DNA of 64,000 bases, from assembly GCF_000210295.1 (NCBI RefSeq), contig NC_026740.1, positions 2,124,071 to 2,188,070 of the forward strand, given 5' to 3'. The notes beneath the pieces were generated by a model that was not told where the DNA came from, made no database searches, and worked only from the letters and a program-made list of their open reading frames with translations. Made by a program: the position numbers and the translations under genes. Source of the stretch: Trypanosoma brucei gambiense DAL972 (lineage: Eukaryota; Euglenozoa; Kinetoplastea; Trypanosomatida; Trypanosomatidae). This document shows positions 1 through 10,025 of the stretch, piece by piece (the stretch's first letter is position 1; each line of letters opens with the position of its first letter).

Positions 1-69
1 GATATGCAGGTAACACACTCTCCGCATGTGGGTTTGAAATCCCGCTTTTCCCTTTGCAAGATCCAACCA

Positions 70-1032
70 TCAGAAGCGATTCCATCGGACGAGACTTCCC
101 GTGCTAAATCTCGGGCTCCGCACGGGCGGTTTTCCCTGCTCATCTGCTTTCTTATACCCCACACTGATAATAACGGGCACGGTGTAGCGCTCCGGCAAGC
201 CCACAACCTCCCTAACTTTCGCTTCATCGAAACCTTCAAGAATTGCCGTATCCAATCCAGCAGCTGTGGCGGCGTAAATAAATGTTGTGGCGGGGATCAT
301 TGCCTGCTTCCACGCGTAACCTTGCATTGTTGTGGGCACTGACAGCAATGGCGTCCCGGTGGCGTTGCTATACCAGGAGGAGATGCATGACTTTGCCTTT
401 GCCATTGACCCAAACGGACCCCCGTGGAGATGATAGTACACCAACCGCAAATATGCAGCACCGTAGAGTGGATGATAGTAACCACTGTTGAGACCTAGTT
501 CCAGTGCTGCAGGGGCCCTCCACTCGGGCTCCATGTCACCAGCAAACACTACAGTGACAGGGGCTTCACGGGGTTGCGGCTGGTCGAGCGCTGCATGCGA
601 TAAAGCACCCCGTTGCGATGTCTCATGTACGACAATGGCAACCCATGGCTGCAGGTTGAAAGCGGTGGGTGCCCGCGTAGTGGCCTCCAGCAGGCGCGCG
701 ATAAGAGTGTGGTCGACGGGACGTGAGCTGTCGAACCGCTTGCTGGAGTGACGTCTTTCCACAACACGTATAAATGCATCAAGTGACTTGCGCGATGCCT
801 TTGAATAATATGTGGGTGGGATCCTATCTGGTTCCCTCGGCACCTCCTGTGCGGTGGCGGCGGTGCTGGACCTCAGGAAAGTGAAAAACCGGGATATGCC
901 CGAGCCCCACGTCTCGTAGGGTGAGGTGCTATTCTGTGAGTTAGTGGCAGACAAGGCGGCACCTGCATTCCACTTCCAGTATGAACGGAGGGATTTTATG
1001 ACGCCCTGCCAACGGCAGCGGCTCACGTTCAT
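70..1032 (-). CDS. NTR: Type I nitroreductase, mitochondrial (FMN-dependent)
   Basis: Predicted NAD(P)H-dependent FMN nitroreductase. This family reduces nitroaromatics and quinones; in T. brucei the type I enzyme is the known activator of the nitro-prodrugs nifurtimox and fexinidazole. The frame has the family start, RRHSSKRF (about residues 93-100), where the Arg/Ser pair binds FMN phosphate. It then shows the conserved APTAFNLQPW segment, and a C-terminal half with AGLDTAILEGF and VGLPERYTVPVIISVGY. The first 70 or so residues are basic and hydroxylated without a conserved domain, which fits a mitochondrial presequence. I start at the ATG at 1032 (MNVSRCRW, 320 residues), because the longer frame to 1047 begins with TTG. 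It is the last gene of the cluster in this window, about 950 nt downstream of the LRR gene. Identity is by recognition of the sequence and is secure at family level. Confidence 0.9.
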   Translation of the reverse strand: MNVSRCRWQGVIKSLRSYWKWNAGAALSATNSQNSTSPYETWGSGISRFFTFLRSSTAATAQEVPREPDRIPPTYYSKASRKSLDAFIRVVERRHSSKRFDSSRPVDHTLIARLLEATTRAPTAFNLQPWVAIVVHETSQRGALSHAALDQPQPREAPVTVVFAGDMEPEWRAPAALELGLNSGYYHPLYGAAYLRLVYYHLHGGPFGSMAKAKSCISSWYSNATGTPLLSVPTTMQGYAWKQAMIPATTFIYAATAAGLDTAILEGFDEAKVREVVGLPERYTVPVIISVGYKKADEQGKPPVRSPRFSTGSLVRWNRF

Positions 1033-1980
1033 CTCGAGAGGGGACAAAGCCTCTCTCCTATGCTACCTCCTTTTTCCTTCCTTTTAGTGGTTCTATTCTT
1101 TCTTGATGATTATCGTAGAGCGTACAAAGCAGCAAGAGCGGGGGTAAGAAGGAAAGGTCCAACGGGTCGCATCGCAACTTCAGCTGCTGATATATGAATC
1201 CCGTGTAACACACCAGCACGCTTGAAATAATGGAAAATGCGCAGGGGAACGGAAGTGTCCGATAACAAGCAACGTTATCGCTATAATCAAAGTACGAATG
1301 AAGGGGTGAGACGGCAAAAAGGATACACAGGGATAGCGACACGTGATTCCCCCCCCCAAAAAAAAAGAAAAGGGAAAACACCGAAAATATCGTAACATCT
1401 ACCTTTGGCTCCTTATTAATCCCTTTTCTCTTTTTGTACACTGCGTACTTTCACCTCGGCGCAATTTTTGCGCTCACCCCTGTACACTGTTGTCCCTTCC
1501 TCAAAAACAGCAAAAGAGAAACAACGCGTCAATAAATGCCCCCACGTTTCAATAAAGTGGGAATAAGGTGAGGTTAACGTACATACACATGACAATACAT
1601 TACAGACATTTACATTCTTCATAAACGCCCTGTATTCAACGGCACATTGATGAGTCAACAAAAAGACTCCAACTGCGGTACAGGTCCTTACGCGACAGCC
1701 ATAAAGGAATGCAACGAACACCACAAGTAACACACCACCACTGACCTCTAAAAAAGGGGGGGGGAAGGGGAAGGAATGTAACACAAGCAAGGAAAAAACT
1801 CGTGCTTGTGATGCAGTAGACAATGCGTGAGAAGCGACTCTGGGGGGAGGGAACGGAAAGGGTGGGGAATGCTAAGAGACAAACAACAGTATATTACAAC
1901 CGTTTTCTCAACCAATAAAGGCAATGGCACTCACAACGACGATTGGCTGAAACAACCTGAAGTCTATTCGTCGCTGCAGC
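1033..1980. other. Intergenic spacer, NTR 5' UTR and LRR-gene 3' UTR
   Basis: About 950 bases without a credible gene. It holds short homopolymers (C and A runs near 1350-1372, G runs near 1757-1770) and only short, low-complexity frames. It should contain the polyadenylation region of the LRR gene and the spliced-leader acceptor of the nitroreductase. I could not pick a single acceptor. Confidence 0.6.
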
Positions 1981-4134
1981 TTACTCCTTGAGGCCCCGGG
2001 CTAACATAGGATGCTGTCCAGAGAAGAAGACGACCGATCTCCTGTCCGGTTTGGGCCGTCCGTAGAAACCAATGGATTCACAGCGGTGGCTCGTGGCTTT
2101 GCAGCCCTCGTACACTGTTCGACCGGAGGGACCGCTGCCAGCATATCCACCAGCTGATGGCGTTGCGCAGTCCCTCCCGCTGTGTGGCCTAATCGTGGCT
2201 CTCGATGTGTGTGACCACTCTGGCCCACTTCCCTTCTTCTCCTTGAGGGGCAACCGTCCAGGGCGTCCACGGGAAACACTGCTTTTACCAGTGGTAAGCC
2301 GGCACGGTTCCATTTCGTAGCCTGCTTCGTTTGTGAGTTGTTCATGCTTGCAGTGGTAGTGCAACACATTGGCATAAGGGACGATATCAGCTCGAGCGTC
2401 ACACCAGCAAGCGCGCAGGCGGCATGGCGGCCCAGTAACAGTCTTCCACATGGTCTTCGAACGGGGGGCCTCGCTGAGCGGCGCGAGAACGAGGCGATCA
2501 AAACCATTCGTTAACTCCTTCCTAGGTAGTACACTACTCTTGCTGTTCGCTGTGGTTCGTCCCGTTTCTTCCATTCGATGCTCCCCACTGGCTGGGCTTT
2601 TGTCTCTTCTTGCCTCCGTGTTGGAGAGCATGGAATGAGACGCCGATGAGCCACCTTCCACTGGACTTAACAGCAATCCTGGAAAGAAGGTGGCACTTTG
2701 TCGCTTGCGCTCTGCATAAGGGGGCATCGGCCGGAGACAACTCAGAGGTGCTGCTACGGGGGCGACAGAACCGTTTCTTGAGGCGTCCTTACCGCGCAGT
2801 GGGGGACGAAAGAAACCAAACCCTCCGTCTCTGTTGCCCGCTCCCGTTTCGATTTCCTCTTGCTTCTCTTCTCCTTCTGTCCCCTGCTCCCGTTCTCCAT
2901 CTTCATCTCGATCTTCCTCTTCTTGTGGTCCCTGTGTCCCATTGTCACTCTTACTCTTGTCAGCACTGTCACATTCCTCCTGGTGTGATAAATCCGTTGC
3001 TTCCCCTCCGCATGTATCACACGACGCATCGCGGTAGCGCCGTGCAACCTCTAGCATCTCGTCGGTGGTTTTTGCCTCTTGATAAGCCCTCTCCCGTTCC
3101 TCCCGCAGCTCATCTACATAACGAGCACACCGCGGCTTCAGTATAGCCTCCACTTCTTGCACAAGGTCGGTTGGAAAAGGTGGGCGGCCGGCTAGGTCAT
3201 GGCACAGCATTTCATTGCGAAGCAACGCGCGCGCGTGGCCGGCCGGATCCTCGGCCTTATCTGGCACCGCTTCCACTGGCTTCAATTCTTTGAGTCGGGC
3301 GAAGGTATTCATGTCATACGGCCCATCAAACATAACTACGGCAAGTTGCCTGTTAACACGTAGAACGTCAATCAGCTGTTGCAAGAATCCGCCAGTAAGG
3401 TAATTGCAATCCAGGTTGAGCTGGCGGAGGCGAGTGTTCACACGAAGGCCACGAAGCAGCGGCTCCACATCATCATCGTAGAGCTCATTGTTGTACAGCG
3501 ACAGGGCGCGAAGGGGTGGGTCCGTCTCAAGGAACTCTGCAAGTCGCTCGCAACCCACCCGACCAGCGCGGTTCCCAGCAAAGTTCAGAGACAACAGGTT
3601 AGGAGGAAGAAAACCACCGGGGAAACCATTGTCATCATGCGCGCCGTTATGTGGGGCTTTCCCGAGGAGCGCCTCAATAGAGACGTGTGTGAGGGCGTTG
3701 TAGGAAATGTTAAGCGAACGCAAACCCGGGCTATTGGCAAGCGTCTGCAGTACCGCTTCGTGCCCAGAGATAAGTCCCGCATCGCCCATATAATGATTGG
3801 GAATGTGGACCTCTTCTAATGGCTTTGCAGTGGTATCGGTAAGGAAGCTTGGGGGAAGGAAACGCAAACTTCCCCTGTACACACCACTCCCCAGCAGCGT
3901 GCACGACCCCTTGCTAACCGGTCGACATTTTGTTTCTTCCCATTGCGTTGGTGTGCCACTGTTCGCTACGGTTGGAAGGGACCCTTGAAATTTTGCCGCT
4001 CCCTGTGAAGACCGTAGCTCAGAGCAGGATTGAAGCTTTCTCAAAGTAGCAAGTAGCTCCTCATAATTTGTGCATACAAACACATGCTCTTCACCTACCT
4101 TGCCCAGTAATTCACGGCTCTGTCCAATACCCAT
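1981..4134 (-). CDS. Leucine-rich repeat protein with myristoylation-type N-terminus
   Basis: 717 residues of unknown function. Residues 105-275 form LRRs of the ribonuclease-inhibitor type, for example LRSLNISYNALT, LLSLNFAGNRAG, LRALSLYNNELYD and LRQLNLDCNYLTGG, a fold used for protein binding. After this come a short charged helical stretch, an acidic Glu/Asp-rich tract (about 400-430) and a long low-complexity basic tail. The protein begins MGIGQS, with Gly2 and Ser6, which fits the N-myristoylation consensus MGxxxS/T. No transmembrane segment is seen, so any membrane attachment would be through the lipid. The ATG at 4134 is the first in frame. Neighbours give no functional clue. Family assignment is firm; function is unknown. 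Confidence 0.85.
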   Translation of the reverse strand: MGIGQSRELLGKVGEEHVFVCTNYEELLATLRKLQSCSELRSSQGAAKFQGSLPTVANSGTPTQWEETKCRPVSKGSCTLLGSGVYRGSLRFLPPSFLTDTTAKPLEEVHIPNHYMGDAGLISGHEAVLQTLANSPGLRSLNISYNALTHVSIEALLGKAPHNGAHDDNGFPGGFLPPNLLSLNFAGNRAGRVGCERLAEFLETDPPLRALSLYNNELYDDDVEPLLRGLRVNTRLRQLNLDCNYLTGGFLQQLIDVLRVNRQLAVVMFDGPYDMNTFARLKELKPVEAVPDKAEDPAGHARALLRNEMLCHDLAGRPPFPTDLVQEVEAILKPRCARYVDELREERERAYQEAKTTDEMLEVARRYRDASCDTCGGEATDLSHQEECDSADKSKSDNGTQGPQEEEDRDEDGEREQGTEGEEKQEEIETGAGNRDGGFGFFRPPLRGKDASRNGSVAPVAAPLSCLRPMPPYAERKRQSATFFPGLLLSPVEGGSSASHSMLSNTEARRDKSPASGEHRMEETGRTTANSKSSVLPRKELTNGFDRLVLAPLSEAPRSKTMWKTVTGPPCRLRACWCDARADIVPYANVLHYHCKHEQLTNEAGYEMEPCRLTTGKSSVSRGRPGRLPLKEKKGSGPEWSHTSRATIRPHSGRDCATPSAGGYAGSGPSGRTVYEGCKATSHRCESIGFYGRPKPDRRSVVFFSGQHPMLARGLKE

Positions 4135-5032
4135 CTTCCACTAAAACCTCGCTGAATGTTGATGTGAGCGTGTGTGCTACGTTGGGATAAAGAGACTGTG
4201 AACTAATTGAATTTTCTTCCTGTTTCTCCTCACAGGCACCTTACAGTGTCTTTGTGGGAAAGAATTCTCTCTGGCTCCTTCACAGCTTCCCTCCACTTGG
4301 CGGGTGGTTGATAAGCCGAAGTATGTTTGTTGGTCACCGTGACCAACTTGTACTACCTTAATCACCCGCGAGACGAAAACACGCCAAAAAATATATGTAA
4401 TTCACGTGTGTGCAGGCTTTTTTCCCCTTGCCGTCGCCGACAGCGTCAGTCACTGCCCGACACTCTGTGAGACAGAGAAAATAAACGTGAAAACAGAAAC
4501 GGAAAGAAAGAAGCGAAGGTAACAATATATACATGTATATATATATATACACTTACATAATGGGGGGGGGGGGGAGACATGGTAACAACAACTGTACAAC
4601 CCCCGACAGTCACTCAAGAGCAAGAATACATTGACACACGCTTGCTCACAGTCACACATCACTGATGGAAGAATAGGAGGAAAGGAGTGTAGGAGAAACA
4701 ACTCGTGGCGACATCTCGTCCCCGCCGACGTCTCACCCCTGGTAAAGATATCTTCTTCGGTAAACGACTCCTTTTCCACTTGCGCATGTGGGCATACGTT
4801 GGGAGGGGCCGTGCAGGGGAAGGGGTCATAGGATCAACGTATTTACATTGTTTGTGTATGTGTTAAGTTTCATTTTCCTCTCCCACTTACTTATCCCTTT
4901 CATTATTCAGCTCTTCTCACATTCTGCCGATATTCTACACATGCATGTAAAGAGCACAAAACAACGATCCTTTCCACCCTCAGGGGTTCCCTTCTCACCC
5001 CTTTTAGTCGACCATATTGTACAGTGTCGGCA
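4135..5032. other. Intergenic spacer with G13 run and TA repeats
   Basis: About 900 bases with no credible gene. It contains a short TA microsatellite (around 4535-4550) and a run of 13 G at 4562-4574. It should hold the 3' UTR of the ankyrin gene and the 5' UTR of the LRR gene. Confidence 0.6.
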
Positions 5033-8000
5033 CTACGCTCTGCAATCCCCCCGCGACGGTGTGTTAATCGCTGAAGGTTCCGCCGTAAGCATGCACGCCG
5101 TCACTGTGGAATCGCACGGAATGGATGAGCTGCTGCTGCATCGCAGAACGGTGACCCCCTGGGGTTCGAGAGGGTTAAGTTGTTTGTGAGTCTTCCGTTG
5201 CTTCAACAAACTGGTTAAAAATTTGGCTACCCGACACCGCCCAAGTTCTGCAGCAAGAACCAAGGGCGTCCGACCCATTCCATCATAAACATTGAGGTAG
5301 TCCCATACTGTCTCCACATGGTTCTCGCGACAACCCTCGTCCCGCAGCACGCAAGTGACCTTGCTGTAGTGTGTGCCGCGGTGGTGTGTCAAAATTCGCT
5401 GCGTGATAGGAACTACACGAGGGTCCTCCACTGTGGTCGAGGCGCCCCGGAGTGTGCAAGGCGCATATACGTTCACATTCCTTAAAAGCGCCCGAAGACA
5501 AGCTTCACTGTCTGCTGTTACCGCATAATGCAGGGGCAGGGAACCACGTGCATCGAGGAAGAAGGCACAGTTACCCGTATCGTGGTTGAGGAGCTCTGTT
5601 ACAGCGTCTGCGAACCCGGAGGCGCAGGCATCGTGTATGGGCAAGCGACCCATTGCATCCACCTGAAGCACCAGTGTCTGCGCGAGGGTGCAGCTCAACA
5701 CATCGCGAATGTGAGGCAGCAGCTCCTGTTGTACCACAGGGTCGCTGTGACTACACAAGTGGTGAAGTGCCGTACGAACTTGCTTGTCGGTGCAAAGCAA
5801 GTGGTGAATACCCACCGTGAGGACAGGTGACTGGTTCCCTTCGCTGTCCAGGGAACTAACGCTGTATTCACAGCAACTGTTGGCGGCACCAGCGGTAGTT
5901 CCGGTTGTGCCGGCCAGGTTGATATTCACCCCCTCACTCATCGCATTCTGGCCCGCGTTGAAGACCTCGTCATCTACATCGGAGGTCGCGGAGACGCTAC
6001 TCGCGTCACGTTCGGCCGATTTCTGTTGTTTCTGCTGATTCGCTCGCGCCGAACTTTGCGTCCGAGCCCCTGCCTTGCCCTGCCGCCCCCCACGGCGATT
6101 TCGTGGCGTGTTAACGCTCTTTTTGGGGCGGTCGCCTAGTCGCTGCTGTGAAGAAATGCTATGACGCGACCGCGACTGCATGGAGAGATTCAACACACTA
6201 ACAGGATGGTTGTGGTTAGGTGGTGTGTGAGAGCTGACTGTTGTGTTGTTACTGTTATCATGGTTTCCAAAACGACCGCGGCTGCGCCGCGCAGTGTACG
6301 CCCCAAGCCGTCTTCCACTTCTGCTGTCCTGTCTTTGGTGTAGGAGTAAATCCACCATATCGGCCCTACCCCGTCGTGCCGCGATAATCAAGGGCGTCTC
6401 CAGTGTGTGCCCACTCTGAACCTCTACAGTAGCCTTGAAGCTCAGCAACTCTCGTACCATGTCAACAGCGACGGGAAGAGTGGACTGTGTAGCGAGGAAG
6501 AGCGGAGTTTGCTCTATGTCGTCCACCTCATTGGGATCCGCGTAGTATTCCAGTAAAACCTGGAGCATCGGCAGCATCCCCTGCGCCACAGTGCGGTGCA
6601 AGAGTGTTCCCCCGCTTGGCATCCCACTGGCATGCCGGACGCAAGCAACACCAAGGTTCAACAGTAGCCGCGCTGCCTCTACGTCGTGTGTTTCGCGGAC
6701 AGCCATCTCAAGCGCTGTGAAACCTAACGCGGTATCTCGTGCTTCCACGTCAAGGGAGTGTGCCACGGTGTCGCCGGCGACTGGTTCACTGGAAGCTGCA
6801 GGTTGCCGATACCTTCGACGGAAACCGGATCCCGTGCGGTGCTGCCTGCGTTTGGTCGCCGGTCCTTGGCTGTGTGGGGACAGCACGCTGGTATCCGCGT
6901 TCGACACCACAGCTGCGCTCTCTGAATGGTGCAGCAGTATTTCCACAACATCTAACTGCCGTGCCAGCACCGCGAGATGCAAAGCCGTTCGACCCGCATG
7001 ATCTGTCTTCGAAGGTTGAGCGGCATTTAGACTGTAACTGCCTGCGCCAGCATTACTGTTGCCACTCGTACTGTTGAGAAGTAACCTCACAACAGAGGTA
7101 TTGCCGTACATGGCAGCGTAGTGAAGTGGTGTGCGACCGCAGCAATCCTGTACATTGATATCATACCTCTTCTCCGGGTTCACATTGATATGCGAAAGAA
7201 GCAGCTCCATTACGCTCGGGTGGAGTGCTATGGCGCCGTAGTGCAGCGCACAGGCCCCTTGCGCGTCTTGCACCATGGGGTCTACCCTATAATCTACAAT
7301 AAACCGCCGAATTAACTCCGGATGATGAGCCACAATGGCATGCATAAGTGGCGTCATCCGCCCGACTTGCTGTACGGTCGGAAGTAGTTGATCAGAGCGA
7401 GAATTTCCCAATTGTCTAGACGGTGTCGATTGATTTGTCTGTGTCGTGGAGGCTGCTGCAGCCGGGGACGCTGCAGACAAGCCAACATCATCCCTAGACG
7501 TTCCGGGGGATGTCGGCAAGCTAGGCACGAGAGAACCCTTCTTGAAGTCCGGCAACAACCAAGGGGAAGAGGTAGCCCCCACTTCATACTGATGAGTGAC
7601 CATCGTGGTACGCTTATTCTCTGCGGAGCGCCGTATCAACCTGTTAGAGTCTATAGGAGCCAAGTTACCATGTACATTAGCCTCGCGATCACACAGCGTT
7701 TGTATCAGTTCCCATGTAGAACAGTTCCCAGGTAGAAAGTGCCACCATGCATCGGCGTCCCTTGGAACACCTGGGCAGTCCGTATCGGCAGCATTCCCCG
7801 CAGCGGTGGACGGCTTTGGATGCCTTGATGCACTTCCTGCCGTAGATGTTGTTTGAGGTGCTAAGATATAATTCTTTACTGCTGGTCCGGGAAGCGAAGC
7901 GAGACGCACCGCATCCAGTGGACGCACCGCGTCGCGAATACCGTGCTCACCATTGCACCCTTGTCCATAGCAAATCAGTGAAACGAGCGCCGACTCCCCC

Positions 8001-8986
8001 AATGCATTTTCCGCGTCGATGGAGAGCCCACGTGCCAGTAGTAGGTCTAGTACAACCGGGTGCGCCACCGCGTAGTGTATGAGCGTGTAGCGACCATCCA
8101 TAGAAACATGCCACAGGTCATCACCGGCATCGAGAAGAATTTCTACAAGTTCTTTATCGCCCTGCGAACAAGCACGTGCAAGCAGCGTTTGATTGGCGTT
8201 CACCAAACGGTGAAACGTGCATGGCGCGCCATAGTACAGGAGCAACTCAACTGCTGCTGCATCCTTGCGTCTCAGGGCGATGTCCATAGCTGTCCATCCA
8301 TTCACTGAGGACCGTGCATTGAAGTCAATTAATACCCCGTCGAGATGCGGGTTCACATCGGACAGGATACCTAGTTGTTGTATAAAAGGAAGTTCAACCG
8401 GCAACCTAGACGCTTTTCTGGCACCACGTTTGCTTGTTACAGGCGACAAACTTCTTCCCCAATTATTTGGGGGATACGCAGATGACGATGCTGTGTTCGA
8501 TTTCCCAAGGCTACCACCGCTGCACTGAGCAGCCATTCCTAGCAGCGCGGGGTCCATTCGACACACCCGCCTAATAAAGGAAACAGGAAGGGGTCGTGGT
8601 TCTCCCACGAGGGCAAGCACTTGCAACAGCAGCGGCAGCTGACCCATTTGAAGAATCAAATGTAATATCGTACCCTCCTCAACTGTATCTGATGTTTCGT
8701 CCCTGTCCCGCATCGGCACCCGTTGTGAGACATCCGCCCCCCGTTCCACAAGCCACTTCATGGTGGCCACACATTCCGCATTACAGAGGCCGCGAAGTAG
8801 TAGCGCAATGAGCGGCGGTACGGGGGTTTGATGGAAGGGAACGGGCTCAGGTGCTGACGGATCCGCACCGTTGCACACTACCTTGTCGGCCTCCGAAATG
8901 TCGTTTTGTAGACAGGCTCGCATCAATTGACTGTTCCATGTGTTATTTGGGTCCTCTACCATACGTGGCCTAGGTCTGGGTGGCAT
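5033..8986 (-). CDS. Large ankyrin-repeat protein
   Basis: 1317 residues made almost entirely of ankyrin repeats, a protein-interaction scaffold. Recognisable units include GWTAMDIALRRKDAAAVELLL (about 228), RMTPLMHAIVAHHPELIRRF (near 545), RTPLHYAAMYGNTSVVRLLL, RTALHLAVLARQLDVVEILL, GTLLHRTVAQGMLPMLQVLL, TPLIIAARRGRADMVDLLL, GRLPIHDACASGFADAVTELL, and a last GRTPLVLAAELGRCRVAKFL near 1260. Three low-complexity inserts (about 370-540, 690-730 and 930-1030) split the array into blocks. The insert near 960-1010 is basic and could be a nuclear or RNA-binding region, which is only inference. There is no enzyme domain, signal peptide or TM segment. The ATG at 8986 is the first in frame after the probable acceptor at 9240. 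The partner and role are unknown. Confidence 0.88.
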   Translation of the reverse strand: MPPRPRPRMVEDPNNTWNSQLMRACLQNDISEADKVVCNGADPSAPEPVPFHQTPVPPLIALLLRGLCNAECVATMKWLVERGADVSQRVPMRDRDETSDTVEEGTILHLILQMGQLPLLLQVLALVGEPRPLPVSFIRRVCRMDPALLGMAAQCSGGSLGKSNTASSSAYPPNNWGRSLSPVTSKRGARKASRLPVELPFIQQLGILSDVNPHLDGVLIDFNARSSVNGWTAMDIALRRKDAAAVELLLYYGAPCTFHRLVNANQTLLARACSQGDKELVEILLDAGDDLWHVSMDGRYTLIHYAVAHPVVLDLLLARGLSIDAENALGESALVSLICYGQGCNGEHGIRDAVRPLDAVRLASLPGPAVKNYILAPQTTSTAGSASRHPKPSTAAGNAADTDCPGVPRDADAWWHFLPGNCSTWELIQTLCDREANVHGNLAPIDSNRLIRRSAENKRTTMVTHQYEVGATSSPWLLPDFKKGSLVPSLPTSPGTSRDDVGLSAASPAAAASTTQTNQSTPSRQLGNSRSDQLLPTVQQVGRMTPLMHAIVAHHPELIRRFIVDYRVDPMVQDAQGACALHYGAIALHPSVMELLLSHINVNPEKRYDINVQDCCGRTPLHYAAMYGNTSVVRLLLNSTSGNSNAGAGSYSLNAAQPSKTDHAGRTALHLAVLARQLDVVEILLHHSESAAVVSNADTSVLSPHSQGPATKRRQHRTGSGFRRRYRQPAASSEPVAGDTVAHSLDVEARDTALGFTALEMAVRETHDVEAARLLLNLGVACVRHASGMPSGGTLLHRTVAQGMLPMLQVLLEYYADPNEVDDIEQTPLFLATQSTLPVAVDMVRELLSFKATVEVQSGHTLETPLIIAARRGRADMVDLLLHQRQDSRSGRRLGAYTARRSRGRFGNHDNSNNTTVSSHTPPNHNHPVSVLNLSMQSRSRHSISSQQRLGDRPKKSVNTPRNRRGGRQGKAGARTQSSARANQQKQQKSAERDASSVSATSDVDDEVFNAGQNAMSEGVNINLAGTTGTTAGAANSCCEYSVSSLDSEGNQSPVLTVGIHHLLCTDKQVRTALHHLCSHSDPVVQQELLPHIRDVLSCTLAQTLVLQVDAMGRLPIHDACASGFADAVTELLNHDTGNCAFFLDARGSLPLHYAVTADSEACLRALLRNVNVYAPCTLRGASTTVEDPRVVPITQRILTHHRGTHYSKVTCVLRDEGCRENHVETVWDYLNVYDGMGRTPLVLAAELGRCRVAKFLTSLLKQRKTHKQLNPLEPQGVTVLRCSSSSSIPCDSTVTACMLTAEPSAINTPSRGDCRA

Positions 8987-8991
8987 CTTGC

Positions 8992-8994
8992 TAT

Positions 8995-9026
<32 letters not shown>
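8992..9026. repeat. TA microsatellite in ankyrin-gene 5' UTR
   Basis: An almost pure TA tract with two G interruptions starts six bases upstream of the ankyrin-protein ATG on the minus strand. If the acceptor at 9240-9241 is right, it lies in the mature 5' UTR. It is probably variable in length between strains. Confidence 0.8.
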
Positions 9027-9239
9027 CTACTTACCTGTCAATGTTTCTGGTAATGGGTATACTGCTTTCAACAGTATCAATCCCCTCTTCTTTGTTTCTT
9101 TTTTTTTTCTTGTTGCGATCTATCTACTCCGTTATTCTCTCTTTCCCCCCTTATTCTCCTTCTCCCAAGCTTCTGTCTCCTCACCAGTTTCTGACTGTGT
9201 CTCCGAACACGTCTTGTCAGACTGTAAGGGTTTGTTTGC

Positions 9240-9241
9240 CT
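9240..9241 (-). promoter_or_regulatory. Probable spliced-leader acceptor (AG), ankyrin gene
   Basis: On the minus strand a long pyrimidine tract (about 9242-9262) ends in AG here, which would give a 5' UTR of about 250 nt. I see no ATG between it and the ankyrin start. Confidence 0.55.
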
Positions 9242-10025
9242 GAGGAAGAGAGGGAGAAGCTAAATTCGTTTCCAGTGGTAGTAACAGCTCCAGCAGCACG
9301 GAGATGAGAACACTTTACGATGCTCCACCTTTTGAATTTTATAGTGCGTCTCAGCACGCGCTGTGCAATGCCCTACTGACGCCCACAGTGTCGAAGACCT
9401 GAGGGGGAATACTCGTTTCCTCACCAATCCCTTTCAGGACTCTGTTGTGTACACTCGTGCAATACATGTATGCGTACGTGGACAATGAGAGATGGGTGAA
9501 AAGGAAAGGGGAAGAAAAAGTTGTGGGCGCAGCAGCCAAGAACGGGGAGCGATACGAAAGTAGAAGAAAAAACAGACCCATGCGTAGCCAGTAGCGTAAC
9601 TGCATACCTCTGTAAGCTCACCTGCCCTAGCAAAAGGATCGGACATAGGCACGTATGCAGAGTGCTTACTTGTGTGCTGTCCAGTACTTTAATTGGTGCC
9701 GTGCACATTTTACACCCCTCCTCCGCAAAAAAAAAAGGAAAGCGTTGGTAAGTTCGCACTGTCACTGGCACTGAAAATAATAGTGGTGTACGGGGAGGAA
9801 AGTAAGAAGGGACAGAGGTGAAGACTAAAGCGAAGCTGAATGAAGGGTTAGCCGACATTTGAGACGTTTCTCCTCCAACCGCATTGAAGGCACCAAGTAA
9901 GTATACATAAATATATATGTATAAAAATAAATATGGTTTAACCCCACTGTACGTGCATACCGTTTGAACTCATACCTAATACTCAAGGCGTCCCCGGGAG
10001 TGGAGTGCAGAAACTTCTATCTTAG
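9242..10025. other. Intergenic spacer, kinesin 3' UTR side
   Basis: About 780 bases between the ankyrin acceptor and the kinesin stop. It holds A-rich runs (9727-9739) and TA-rich patches (9900-9930), and only short low-complexity frames. No gene is supported. Confidence 0.55.

Noticed and set aside
1..69. Second gene at the left edge
   Set aside because: Only the 3' UTR of the nitroreductase gene can be supported there.
1033..1047. Longer nitroreductase start at 1047
   Set aside because: The codon is TTG; the first ATG is at 1032. The same applies to the long starts at 19616, 32827 (TTG) and 23370, 40978 (GTG).
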